Assembly (NCBI GenBank): GCA_028753945.1
Contig: JAPNXP010000008.1
Coordinates: 2,542,001 to 2,606,000 of the forward strand
Source of the DNA: Hexactinellida sp. DTS-2022
Lineage: Eukaryota > Porifera > Hexactinellida
DNA: 64,000 nt
Direction of reading: 5' to 3'
Below the pieces are notes generated by a model, which saw only the letters and a list, made by a program, of their open reading frames with translations, searched no databases and was not told where the DNA came from. Shown here piece by piece: positions 1 to 11,558 of the stretch. Position 1 is the first letter of the stretch. Every line of letters begins with the position of its first letter. The translations under genes and the position numbers were made by a program.

Positions 1-1070
1 ATACTAAACATAATTCTTTAAGTAAAACGGTTATTTATTGGACTATGTGGGGATATTAAGGACCCTAATTTCGTACTCCAGATCACAAATAGGCTCCCTA
101 CAACTTAGATGTGGGTCAAGTTGACACATGCAAATTATTTGATCAATATAACCCCACAGTGCACTCAAAAATAAATAAAGCCAATTATACCATTCGCTAC
201 GTATCGAATGATATAAACATTGAAACACCCAGATCACCCAACAATGATGTATGTTGGTAAAGCAGGCTGTACTGGCCGAAACATTCCACAACGCCCTAAA
301 TTTCTCAATTGCATAGAATCGAATAACATCTGAATTACAAACACACATGGGAAATCCGGAAACATATACCCCCCAACCACTTCCGAATCGCATCAAAAAC
401 TACCACTCAGTTGGAGACAAGTGGGCAAAGCGGTACAGAAAGGGCTGTTTTTACCACTGAAGACAAATTAGAACTGACATAGTAATACATTATCATATTG
501 GTGGATGGACTATTCATTAAAAGATACCCCGGTGGGACGTCAATTGTAAACCACATTTTTGGAGGTTGGGTCTGTTCAGATATGGCCAAAACCTACCCAT
601 GATTAGCTGATAGTTAATCTTAATGCTGATAAAGCAATATTGATAATATGGGAGTTGCTAATAAGCTAACTTCACTGCATATTTAGTAATATTATAATAT
701 AAAGCAATTGTCGTCTTGCCACTTATGATCATTCTAAATCGACTACGGCAGAGAGTAGTAACGGTCAAAGAGACTCGTTTCCCTGTTCCGATTTTTCGGC
801 AACATGCCAGAACTAAAGTAAAAAAAACTTTCGTATTCAATTTGACAAATTTGATACAGTGTACCTAAATTTAGAGCTCTGTTTTGGGTCGAACCACTTT
901 GGCCGTATCACATTTGCAAGCGCTTAGACCGTCTAAGTCGAAGGAGAACATTTGAAGATAAGAGCCTTAAACAACGAAAACGTTGCACTTAATAACATTT
1001 CAAAGAATTAATAGTATCTAAAATAGAAAATACACCAAAATGTAATAATAATTGAATTAATTGTACATAC
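1..1070 (-). other. SMG1 intron, no recognisable gene
   Basis: This stretch follows the donor site (GTATGT on the minus strand) of the SMG1 exon ending at 1071, so it is read as the next SMG1 intron. Short open frames at 43-396, 407-589 and 658-840 have no family resemblance that I can see. No repeat or RNA gene was recognised. Confidence 0.5.
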
Positions 1071-2425
1071 GTATTCAAGAGATTTTCTTTAATTAGCACT
1101 CTAAATATCTTAGAAATATCCAAGCGGATACTTTGTTCTCTGCAATAGGTAAGTGCCAGAAGAAGAATAGCGGTTGTATTCAAAACTTGATTGCAATTAA
1201 GACTTGAGAGAGAAGAAGACAATGGTGCCAATATTTCAAGAAACCATCGCAAAAGTAATTGAATAAGATCAAAATTAAGAAAAAAATTCTTAAGCAAGTA
1301 CTGAAAAGTATAAAATATTTCACATAAGGTAACATATTGTAAAGGGAAAAACATATAGTTCGAAGCATCTAAATGTTCCTCTTGGTTCAAGTTTGTTTGA
1401 AGGGTAGTTGTAGAAGTTATCGATGGATCTAAAAAGTGTTCAAATCGCAAAGAAATATTATACAAAGCATGAAAAGCAGAAAAGTGATAGGAAGGGTATT
1501 TCAAACGTGACTGAAGAACAGATGAGAGAAATTTATAAATCTTGTGGAAAGTGGGCAACAAATTCAAATTTGAAATCGAAGCAAAAAGAGATACTACATC
1601 GAAATGGAAAGAGCAATCATTTACCTTATCAATGATTAATGTAGAATCGACACAATCGTCGATAAAACTATCATTTACAGCACTAAGAGGATATGAATTA
1701 AGAATTTGACTTCTATATCCAGAATTACTCTGACATAAAGTTCCTTCCAAGACAGAATAAATGCTGTTAGACTGAACAAGAGGCAAATAAGAGATAATAT
1801 TAGTTTCATCACAAAATTGTGAAATTAGGGAGAATGTTTCTTCTAAATCTTTCAAAACAGCATCAACCAACTCCTTAATTAAAAGAGGTAAGTGACATTT
1901 GAATATTGACAGATAAAGATTGATAATTGATTTGGAAAGAACAGAAGTTCGAATTTGTTGATTAGAGAAACGAACTGAGTACCTGAAAATGCATTGAACT
2001 AAACTTAAAGACAATTCATCTGACAAATTTGTCATCCTTTCAATAACAATAGATAGAAAATGGAATAATGAAATTGCGATAGATTCATTTAATTCAATTG
2101 AAAATTGAAGCATGATAAAAGAAATCAATTGTGTAGTGAAAATTGGCATGCAAATCTTTGTGGTTGATAATATAATTCCAAAAAATGATATTAAATTTTT
2201 AGAAATTTCTGGATAAGTGCTTAGATCCAAAGAGAGGGTGAATATTCGAAGCAAACTAAGAGAAATCGAATTTGATTTAGAAGAAAAAGCATCAAAATCA
2301 GGATTTCCAATCAAAACACACTCATAAATGGTTGAAAATGCGAATAAGCGAGCTATAAAGGCTAGTTCTCCGTAATCTTTATATGGACTTTTATCTATAT
2401 CTCTTGATAATTCCAAACTGTAGCA
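1071..2425 (-). CDS. SMG1: SMG1 exon (HEAT-repeat region), long internal exon
   Basis: SMG1 is the PI3K-related kinase that phosphorylates UPF1 in nonsense-mediated mRNA decay; its N-terminal part is a HEAT solenoid. This 1355-nt exon is open throughout (451 codons plus 2 nt). It is rich in short leucine/isoleucine helices and has no kinase motif, as expected for the solenoid. Ordered resemblance to animal SMG1 includes GELAFIARLFAF near its start, a HFSAFHALYNISL stretch, an LLLRWFLEIL stretch and IRLDISKIFRVLIKENLL near its end. The acceptor TTTAG abuts TGC in phase 0; the donor is GTATGT at 1070-1065. Joined to the exon at 17815-18039 it gives EDME then CYSLELSRD, close to the animal MEAYAEDLSH context. 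Sequence divergence is high. The open frame runs on to 989 but the donor makes that intronic. Confidence 0.85.
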
Positions 2426-2899
2426 CTAAATAAGAAATGGGGTTGTTGTAAGCAATTGAATCAACTCTTAATAATATATCCATGAAGCTCCAAATAAGGT
2501 ACTAAATCGAATCGGCGTTCGTTTAACGAACACCGATAGATATTACAAGCATTTATTTCCACTGTTATTGTAAATATTAAGGTTGGATTAAAATGCAAAA
2601 ATTATATAAAAAGCGATCAGGAATCAAAACAATTGAAAGGTAGTGATAAGTAATAATTAAAGAGGTTGTTCTAGTTTCTTAATTCGTATTATGACAATAA
2701 TCTGTAATTTAATTAATATATCACCTATGGATCAAGTCTAAGTAAAGTGTTCATTTTTAAGAACAATGTCAGTATTTACGAGTTTATTCACTTCATCCAT
2801 CTCCTAATTCTTCCACATAAATAAGTCAGGATTTTCATTGAGAAACTTTCGTAATAGTTACTTTTACTGATTTCCTGCTCATGTATCAAAGTCGCGGGT

Positions 2900-3070
2900 G
2901 TCACACTCAGTGGCGGCGCCAGGGGGGGCCAGGGGGGCCGTGGCCCCCCTCTTTTGAGGCTGCCCCTCCCCCCTAGAATAACATTGTTGTACAGTGTGGC
3001 CCCCCCTAAAATCCTCCCTGGCCCCTGAGCTCCCCTACCTGAAAATCCTGGTGCCGCCTCTGGTCACACT
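2900..3070. mobile_element. hAT-type MITE, 155 bp, with 8-bp duplication GTCACACT
   Basis: The element at 2908-3062 begins CAGTGGCGGCGCCAGG and ends with its inverted form CCTGGTGCCGCCTCTG. Identical 8-bp flanks GTCACACT lie at 2900-2907 and 3063-3070. CAG-start inverted repeats with an 8-bp duplication are typical of the hAT superfamily. The interior is G/C runs with no coding capacity. A related element lies at 43040-43248 and a truncated one near 23976. Confidence 0.9.
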
Positions 3071-3630
3071 TGCCTTTAGTTTTTAATACACTTCATGTTT
3101 GTGTATAATCTGTATTATTCGATGTTTGTTAGCAAGAATTTGATAATCCATTGCTAACGAAAGTGGTGGAGATATATTATATACCGTATATTAGCCTAAT
3201 TATTCACTATATTACAAAACTTCATGACAGACCGATAGCACAAACAACGAAATTATGGCTATGTATAATTATATGAAACCTTAGATTGTAAATAGAAGTT
3301 CATTTTGTCAAGAATTTTATCACACGTAACAATTAATCACGAGTACAAACTTTGAAAAAACAAATATCGATTAAACGAACATAACACTAATAATATACGA
3401 AGTATTAAGATACAGAATCAATTTAACTCAATCAAAACTATCAATTTAACTAAAACAAAGTTCGAATATACGAAATTTGAAAAGATATATTAAATTTGAA
3501 TTTTTTAAAAACACAGAAAGAACATGGATCTCTACACCCAAATCCAAAATTCTAAATTATCTGGGATTCTCCTATCACTTACGCATATAGAATTCAATGT
3601 AAATAACGTAAACATGCTAGTTTTAATGAT

Positions 3631-3845
3631 CCTATGCATACCTGCCAACCTATTTGAGTCATGGCCTCCAGTTTTTCTCTACACTTAGGCCAAAATCCCT
3701 GTACACCCGAAATTTAATTCTCGCACGTCGTCTAGAGAATCCTTGTACACTTTTCTGAGATGAATTAACTAATTAAACATCGCATACATATGGTCAATGC
3801 AGAATGAATGGAAATATATACCATAATGTTATGTATTTTGTTTAA
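3631..3845. mobile_element. 5' part of a MITE of the CATACCTGCCAACC family (truncated)
   Basis: This stretch matches the left part of the fuller copy at 39849-40269. Shared blocks are the start CATACCTGCCAACCTATTTG, a 'CCAAAATCCCTGTACAC' block and a 'TGGTCAATGCAGAAT' block. The right half is missing; it is followed directly by the left end of a P-type element. Confidence 0.6.
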
Positions 3846-4450
3846 GGTTTAGCATAGATGACTCAAGTATAAGGATATACCATTACAAATGAAAACTACA
3901 CAAAGGATGAGTGCGAAGGCCATTTTATTACCCAACCACAATATAAATTTTTGTTGTAAAAGTCACATTCAACTATCAGTTTATAAGAGTTTAATTCAAA
4001 AATATGGCTGTCTCACTATTATTTCTTGTGATATGTATCCTTCATTTTAGGCCAGGTTGAGAATATCATGGTTCCAAAAAATAGGCGCAGATACAACATT
4101 ATTACACAGGTACGTAGTTATATATTTCAACAACAAACTCCTTATATATTTGTGAATTTATACAATTTTGTATTTTTAGGTTTTGTCGCTCAAGGCTCAT
4201 ATCTACTCCCACTCCTGTTATAACAGGAGTGGGAGCAATCTCTTGACTGTTTATTATAGCAATCTCTTGACTGTTTATCACTCCCACATTTCCACACGTT
4301 ACAGAGGCTGTACCATCCTATTGGGTTAGAGAGCGAATACTTTGTTTTTCTAAAAAATGCAACAAAAGACTTCTCACTCCAGCAAAAGAACGTCATCGTT
4401 CAAATTGATGAAGTTCATGTCAAGTCAGAGATTGCGTATAAGGGGGGTAA
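3846..4450 (+). pseudogene. P-superfamily element, 5' half (left terminal repeat plus two broken exons)
   Basis: The left end starts at 3853 with CATAGATGACTCAAGTATAA, and a GGATGAG...GGCCAT subterminal motif follows. Two exons on the plus strand align with the transposase at 27.0-29.9 kb. Exon 4051-4109 encodes VPKNRRRYNIITQ. After an intron (GTACGT...TTTTTAG) exon 4180-4447 resumes with VLSLKAHIYSHSC and runs to QIDEVHVKSEIAYKGG, which includes the family's first catalytic Asp in the IDEVHVK motif. The exon is disrupted by a short internal tandem duplication (4237-4281) and a frameshift before LPHFHTLQRLY. The THAP-coding part is absent. It stops at YKGG, exactly where the half at 8387-10260 begins about 15 residues later. 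Flank GGTTTAG (3846-3852) pairs with GGTTTAC next to the other half. Confidence 0.85.
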
Positions 4451-4639
4451 TATCATATATACTCTAGGATAATTTTGAATTTTCATTAATTTGTCTAACT
4501 ATTTTTGTTAATTAACAACAACATTAGATGTTCAAATTTGACATTGTAAATGCGAAATTCGCCTTCAGGATACTTGTTTACTTATTATAACATTTGGAAC
4601 TTTGTTTCTATCTCAATTATTAATGCGGTTTCTATACTC

Positions 4640-5215
4640 TATCACTTTTACACAATCAGGACAAACAAACAAACAACAATCGTGATTTAATAATACGAGC
4701 CCTTCGGTCTCGGTCGCTTCGCGACGGATCACTCTCTCACAAAAGTCGCTTCGCGACTTTTGTTTGTTCGTGTTAGGCAGTACGCAATACAATTAACGGC
4801 CGCTTCGCGGCCTTTCCCTCCCCAAAGCAATAATATCAATAATGAGTTCATGTGTGGCCGTGCCTAAAATTCATTTTTGGTTTTGATTAGTTACTGTAAT
4901 TTGTTTGGGAAATTATGTTTGTAAGTTATTCTCATTGCTCATTAGTTAATAATTATTAGTTAATTAATGGCTCAATAATTCTTAAGGGTAGCTCGTTCAG
5001 CTATATTAAAACGTTAGCTTGTTAGCTCAAATAAATTGAGACCTGTGTTTGTAAATTATACGCAATTAATTAATTTCAGTAAATTGCAAAGTAATTTACC
5101 AACTCTGGATTTAATCTCTGCATAATAATGGTTTAAAGATGAGAATAAGACCGCTTCGCGGTCTTATTCTCACCATTAAACCATTATTATGCAGAGGTAC
5201 ATTCAGGGTCGCAAA
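4640..5215. repeat. GC-rich hairpin repeat cluster (GCTTCGCG loops) with an 85-bp palindrome
   Basis: Several short perfect hairpins with the loop core CGCTTCGCG lie at about 4709-4725, 4745-4763 and 4798-4816. A longer near-perfect palindrome at 5112-5196 has arms reading CTCTGCATAATAATGGTTTA and a GACCGCTTCGCGGTC centre. Parts recur in the opposite arrangement at 33050-33350 ('CTCTGCATAATAA' and 'GAAGGGCTCGTA'). The GTTTGTTTGTTTGTCC stretch near 4660-4676 (minus strand) resembles the putative Helitron ends at 5985 and 44395. It is most likely a non-coding Helitron-like element, but terminal CTRR and host A/T borders were not proven. Confidence 0.45.
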
Positions 5216-5984
5216 ATATTTGATTTAATAGTAATAAACATTTAAACATCCCTCCATAAACTATTTATTTTGCAGGAGCTGGGTTAGTGAATTATTTAAT
5301 TTAATTGATAGGAATAATTAACATAATATATCTCATCGTTAAGCAGAACCAAAATCTTAGATTACTTAACTTGATTCATTTCTAGTAGAAATCCTAGGTT
5401 CTATTGATAGTCTTATTATAGAAACCAATATAGGTGTAATAAATAAACAATGCATTAGAGAATCTAAGCGCATTCTTGTTGACCAAACAAATCAGATTGA
5501 TAGTAATATACTTATGTGATTGACGTAAGCTAAATACATCACGAATAGAATAAACTGATGGAAGCCAAACTGGATTAATCAAGTATGCAATTTCGGAAAT
5601 ATTGAAGGTGAAGATTAAATCATCAAACCTCAATATGTGCAATGATGCAGGAATTGGAGGTTACATTTTTGTTATAGCCTGGCTCAGATTAAATGCGAAA
5701 ATTATAAAAATTTCTAGGGACATGCAATACTTTCTGTTTTATAATGTGACAAAATTATTTGTCGATTGAACCAAAAGTGTAAGAGCTGAATCCAAATTAG
5801 TTCCTACGTGACGTCAGAATCCCATAAATCGGTATACGTGTGTCTCATTGTATGTTGTGTTATGATCTAAAATTGTGAGCGAATCGAGTAAAGACTGGAA
5901 GAGTTATTCCCAAATATGTGCCTTTAATACTTCATAATCCCGTTATTTCGCTTAGAAAACCAATAGATCGTTGTCGCAGTACAA
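5216..5984. other. No recognised feature
   Basis: AT-rich DNA. A minus-strand open frame of 82 codons (5394-5642) ends in FYNKTINRT; I do not recognise it and see no splice context that supports it. Confidence 0.3.
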
Positions 5985-6108
5985 AATTACCCCTGGATAC
6001 AAATTTTCAGCTTTCTCGGAGTCGTAGTCTTTCCAATTAATTCTGGACAAACACACAAACAAACACACAACAATTGCGCTTTTAATATAGAGATAGATAT
6101 TAAATAAC
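5985..6108 (-). repeat. Dispersed repeat, possible Helitron 5' terminus
   Basis: On the minus strand the segment reads TCTATATTAAAAGCGCAATT, then a TG-rich run and GTCCAGAATTAAT, and continues through 'AGAAAGCTGAAAATTTG'. A second copy with the same order of blocks lies at 44395-44515. A TC start, an A/T-rich leader and a TG-rich run resemble known Helitron 5' ends. No helicase gene or 3' CTRR hairpin was tied to it. Confidence 0.45.
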
Positions 6109-6530
6109 TTTGCATCTAGCTTGTTCTAAGTATTAACTTGATCTCTTGAATTGGCTAAATTACTGAGAGATCGAAATTGACCCCCAGGTAGTTGGAGACG
6201 AAATTATTTTAGTGTATCAACTGAGTAGTGATAAGAAAATTCTGTTTTCCCGTTATTTAGCTTGAATTTCTGACCATCTAAAGGGTAATAAATCTATTAA
6301 TCACGTTACTGTCGATTGATGGAACGTCGAAATTGCTTGGACTACAGCAATATAGAAATCCTAACCATCGTTTCTTCCTGACACTCTTTCCTTCGCCTCC
6401 GATATCAAACTGGAGACCAACAGTGAAAGGATAAATCAACTTAATAAATAAATTGCGAATGCGTTCAAACAAAATCTCGGCTCGAATAAAATTGGAATCT
6501 TGAGTTCAATCCGTCAATTGGCAAAATTAG

Positions 6531-7000
6531 AACAACTTTACTAGTTCAATACGTTGCATTCAGGATTGTGTCAACCCCTTTAACAACTTTACTAGTTCAA
6601 TACGTTGCATTCAGGACTGTATCAACTCATTTTGAGTTGACAAAATAAATAAATAAATCCTCCCTACCAACTCATTCAACGCATTGATTTTGATGTAACC
6701 TACTCATTATGACAATTTTGCATAATTATAATTTCAATCTAATATTCATTGATAAATAAGGAGTATTAGAGTAATACATTCACTATGATAATACTTACTA
6801 AAGTGCAAAATACTGAAACTAATATAATCTTAGTCAAATCTCCTCTTGACTTAATCTAGAAATGGGTTGATTCAACCAGTTCACTGTTTGAATGAGTTGA
6901 ACTCATTCAATTCATTTCCACTTCTAATAACTCACTCAACTCAACCATTTTTGCATCACCAACTCATTCAACTCATTCAACAAATCTGTTTTTTGCTATG
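6531..7000. repeat. 51-bp tandem duplication followed by ACTCATTCAA-rich repeat
   Basis: The segment beginning AACAACTTTACTAGTTCAAT at 6531 is repeated at 6582 (period 51, two copies with a few changes). To its right, 6605-7000 contains many copies of the complementary words ACTCATTCAA and GAGTTGA, suggesting a foldback MITE with degenerate inverted repeats. No duplication of a target site was found. Confidence 0.5.
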
Positions 7001-7355
7001 TATGAAATATACTTAAAAATATCGCAAACATTTCTTGGAAAAAAATAAACTAGCGAAATTTTTAATTTTCCAATAATTATTTATAACATACGCTATAGGT
7101 TGGGAGAGGAATTATTTCCCGAATCGTCTAGGCCATGTTTGAAAATGAAATCTAATCGTTGCATGCGAGAGATAAGAAATGTTTAGACAAATTGGGTTAT
7201 AATTTGGGATACAATTGATAATTAAGAATTATTGACTTCTGAATTCTCTGATTTTTTCCCCATTGTGCTTTAGGATTCATGTTTTGATTATCAACCAACA
7301 TGTTATGTAAACATTTTCATCAGAGCTTTATGTTCGATATAAAACTTTATACATA

Positions 7356-8016
7356 ATGTCAAGAAGAGGTGAAGCTCCTTGTGTTGGTTGCAAGGCTGCT
7401 CTTGATCAAATTTACACTATCGCAAATGTACTTAGAGGGTTCTCTCTTAATTGCTCTAAAACCCATATTAAAAAGACAATCCATCAGTTAACTTTCGAAG
7501 GAATAGGTCCTGAAAGCCATGTTATATTATCGCTTTGTCAATTGTGCCTAGTATCTACTATAAAGCGGTTCTGATCAATATCCACCCTAATATACTAGCA
7601 TCCCTTATAGTTGAGTATAGTGAATTGAGATATTGAATTCGCGAATTGAGCCTTTTAGAAAACTACCCTTGAGTGTCCGCTAGCAATACGCTTCACAAAA
7701 TTTGGCTCATCTCTCTATCACAATTAATCGAAAGAAATTCAAACACTTGTTTGTGTACTCTCTCTGAAGAAGGACTGAACATATTCATAAATTGATTAGA
7801 GAATTATTCCACCCATTAGAGCAGAATGTCAGAGTCCTCCAAGGTCTAGATTATATTGCAACGAGATTATACATCTATGATTCCATGGTTGTCCTGTACT
7901 TAATGATAAGTTCAGAACGATTATTGCTTGTTCGATTTGCGGAAAAGTAGGACACCAAAAGAATTGTCAACATAAAAGAACGGATGCTGAAGAACCGAGT
8001 CAAAGTGAAGAAATGT
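7356..8016 (+). pseudogene. Unrecognised cysteine-rich coding remnant with a zinc-knuckle-like end
   Basis: A 72-codon frame (7356-7574) contains CVGCKAALDQIY and LSLCQLCL. Further right, in another frame at 7914-8018, there is CSICGKVGHQKNCQHKR followed by an acidic tail and a stop. The CxxC...GH...C spacing recalls the zinc knuckles at transposase or gag C-termini. The interval between contains stops. I cannot assign a family; it may be a decayed transposon gene or two unrelated fragments. Confidence 0.3.
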
Positions 8017-8378
8017 GAATCCAATGCTCAATTGTTCACCTTGTCAATTTTCTGACAAAAATCCTTTAATTGAATTGTTTTCTATAATAAATATTCAAAA
8101 TATTCCATATGAATTCAAATGCATCCATTGTTTGACTAGTAAATAATTGGTGATCTGCAATATTAACCTATTTGATTAACACTTGCAACTCGTTATCCAG
8201 TATGCACATTCCATTAACAACAAGTATATCTAGTATCTTCCTAATATATTTATATTAGCGCGCTGAAACTACAAGTTCATGATAGATTTAACAGACTGTA
8301 TTCTATATTTTGTTTTCAACTATCGATAAATTAATTTACAAAATTTCCATATGCTAAAACCTGTCGATATAATTATTT

Positions 8379-10260
8379 GTAAACCGATAGATGACTCAAG
8401 TATAAGGATAGACCATTGAATAACCATGGATGAGCTCAAAGGCCATCCTACTGCATTGGATAAAATACAATGTCATGACTCTTTCATTGCATTAAGTCAA
8501 CTAATGACAGTAAATTACAAAACAACAAATATATAACTGATCTAATTTCAGTCTTTCTTAAATTTCTTAGCCTTTCGAGAGTTGTCTCCACGGAAAAATA
8601 ACTTGAGAATTATAATCTTTAACCTTATTGGAGATCAGGCAGTTCGCGATTACACCAAACATTTTCTGCAATATATGCCAATAAATCATGTTACATGAAG
8701 AACAAGTATCACCCCAAGTTTCACTGCAATTGTTTTCTATATACTCTATAGCTAGAGAAACTAATATCTGTTTTGAAGGTCCCTGAACTAGTTCTTTCAT
8801 TAGCGAGATGTCATTATCAATTCCGACGAAAATTTTCCATAAAATAACAACTGCTCCCAAGATAGTATCTGATGGCCGCTTAAGTGATCCTCTGTCCACA
8901 ATTTCCAAATATGCGAACCTTGAATCTTTGGGCAAATCGTTCATGAATTCTTTGTCGGTGGTGAGGTAATCGAGACAGATAGGGCATTTATTTGATCGTT
9001 TGTAAAATTGATGCACAGCAAAACCAGTCATGAAGGCTAAAGCTTGCAGAGTTTGGGTGTCATAATCTATCGCTTCTAAATTTGGGAGTTGGTTCATTAT
9101 CCGTTCTTTTGTTTGAAGTGATATAGCTGAAGAGTCCGGGTCATCTACTGAATAATTAGAGAATCGCTTAATTAAATCTTGAACAGAAATTTGTTCTGCA
9201 CTTAATTGATACAATTTAAGCATACTAGATACTTTCAGTCGCCGCTCAGACTCTAGTATTTGACAATATGATATATGATAATTGGCTCCAGACATTTGTC
9301 TGTACAGTCCAAAATGGTGCTCTAACGCATCATTCTGTAAAAAGGGGGTCAAAACATATGAAAAACCACAGTTGTTAGTTAAATGACGAACTAAAAGTGG
9401 CAATGCTAGCACGTGTGCCTTAGACTAGTGAATGTCTGGCGGGTGAGTGACGCTTTGTTTTCTTTTGTTGTTGCTTCCCAGGTTTCAATCCAAACTACAA
9501 TACGCTCTACGAAAGAAAATCGTGGATCGTCTCGTACTAGGGGTTTTGAAAATTCGTCTCTCAAACGTGTTCCTTTCTGTGGTGTACTGATATTAAATAT
9601 TTTCCAGATTTTTAAAATGATAGATATAAATTCGGCTGTTTGTGTTTTGAATGCATTATCTCGCGAATCATTCTGAATTTGCAGGCCAGCAATAGTTGAT
9701 TCATGAAATATCTTGAGTGCGAGTTTTACGTTCTGTCGTTCCATGCTCGAAGGCCAGCACGATTTAGCTGTCAGATGGTGTGCAATTTTGGCGAAAGAGT
9801 GCTGTTCTTGCTTGTAGAGTAATCTCACATCTTCAAAACAAGCTTTGTACTGGTTAAGAGGATATTTGATGGAGTCAGTGGAAATATCATCAATAGAGGG
9901 AAAAAGGAATGTGTGGTTATAATCTTTGGTGTTTAGCCAATTGTTCCGAATACATTTCAATATGTGAACCGCATCAAATAACAGGAAAAGGTTCCTGGTA
10001 ATGTCAACTGGTTGAGGAACAATGGAAGTAAGATTCTTTTGATCAGAGGAAAACTTCTTAAAAATGTTAACATTTTGAGGGTAGTTATCAGAACAAATTA
10101 CCTGAACGAATAGCCCGCATTTTTCGATTTCACAAATAACAGATTTTATTGACATATGTAAATCTGATGCATTGGTAGAGGACAGAGGGAATAGGCGAAC
10201 AATGGTTGACCATCTAGTAAATATATGTTCTAGAAAATCTCCGAAGTTAGTCATTTTAAT
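8379..10260 (-). pseudogene. P-superfamily element, 3' half (transposase core and C-terminus plus terminal repeat)
   Basis: Two overlapping minus-strand frames (9406-10254 and 8567-9412) form the catalytic and C-terminal part of a P-type transposase. In order they show SDNYPQNVNIF (second acidic residue), LLFDAVHILKCIRNNWLN, SCWPSSMERQNVKLAL and then DALEHHFGLYRQMSG (glutamate motif). The tail has CPICLDYL and CSSCNMIYWHIL, each with a CxxC. A one-base frameshift near 9408-9412 separates SLRHTC from VLALPLL. The terminal repeat lies at 8386-8420 (ATAGATGACTCAAGTATAAG) and matches the left end at 3853, with a subterminal GGATGAG motif near 8428. Flank GTAAACC (8379-8385) is the complement of GGTTTAC. 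The N-terminal half is missing here and present, reversed, at 3853-4450. Confidence 0.87.
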
Positions 10261-11073
10261 GGTTAATCAATTGGGAAAATGACTAGTCTATTCCCGAAGT
10301 CAACAAAAAAAACAATAGTTTTCAGATATTTAAGCATTATATTTCTATGTAAGCTAATCATATATTTTTGAAACTTCACGTCAGCATAACTTCACTATTA
10401 TTTTCCTCTGTGCCCCGCACCGACAAATGCTAGTATGCTACGCACCTCGCTTGTCTTGCTCTATTTCTGGAAAATAATCAAGAAAATAAATTTAAAGTAC
10501 AATCAATAATGTAACTTAAGTATACAATTATACTTAAATAAGAGCATAGTGGGTCGCCCTCTCCTGTGCCCAATTGTAGCTACCCACCTGGATTCAGAAA
10601 TTCCACTTGATAATTATTCATAAGCTTTGGTATATATGATATTAGAAAAAATCTATCTAAACTGATAATTGATTTATGAATAGATTTCTTGTCTAATGGA
10701 AGTAATCCATTTGCGCACTTTTCGAATTATGGCACCTCGTATGGGATTGTTTATTATACTACTTTAAACAGGGATACAATTATTCTTACAATATTTACAT
10801 TTTCAAAAAAGTAGTGCTCAATGAAGCAGACTGAATAGCATCTGTGATGGAATTTGTGAATTAGTTTTGCTGGATATGAATAAAATTGGTTGTGGTAAAA
10901 AGAGTATCAATTTTCCTTGTTTAGTAGATATTGCAACTTATCCATCTTGGCATTCAGCTATAACTCGAATCAAATTTCTACTTACTAGTGTTGTTCTTAC
11001 TTCAGGTTTAGAAATCGGCAAAATTGCATTATCTCCCACATTAACTGAGGTAGTTTATTAGGAGTATACATAA

Positions 11074-11253
11074 GCATTCGGCAGGGGCGTGCTGGCCTTA
11101 CATGGCAGGCGGGAATCCCGCCCGGGCCCCACGCCCGGACCACCCGAAAAGTTGGTTTCCGTGGGCCCGTAGGGCCCCCGAAAAAAATCGGAGTAGTAGT
11201 AAGGCCTTAATCCCGCCTGGGCCCCTTGGACCCAGCACGCCTCTGGCATTCGG
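11074..11253. mobile_element. hAT-type MITE, 164 bp, duplication GCATTCGG
   Basis: The element at 11082-11245 starts CAGGGGCGTGCTGG and ends CCAGCACGCCTCTG. Perfect 8-bp flanks GCATTCGG are at 11074-11081 and 11246-11253. The interior is GC-rich and non-coding, so open frames crossing it on both strands are not genes. Confidence 0.92.
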
Positions 11254-11558
11254 TTACGCAATTATTGCTGCATATACATTAATGATTGTGCATCGATTTG
11301 ATTCTGCTGTCTCACGTTTTTCTTTTAAATCTTTGAAAAGTATTCTGGTACCAAAGCCCTATTCACCAAGTTGGATAATACACGGGACATAAATATACCG
11401 TAAGCAATCGGGACAACAATTAATTTTGGAAGTTTCCAGTCCACATTCAACACAGTTTATGTTGAGGGTGGAGGAGAGGAAATGAATTTGTTTCAAAGGA
11501 GATTCATTCGATGGTATTGATTTTGAGTCAAACCATGGCCTACTAAATATACGGCTAC

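Noticed and set aside
1423-1635. Plus-strand 70-codon frame
   Set aside because: Antisense to the SMG1 exon at 1071-2425; no motif, explained by the codon use of the opposite strand.
9413-9676. Plus-strand 87-codon frame
   Set aside because: Antisense to the P transposase 3' half.
11058-11392. Overlapping frames on both strands rich in Gly/Pro/Arg
   Set aside because: They run across a GC-rich MITE with an exact target duplication; not coding.
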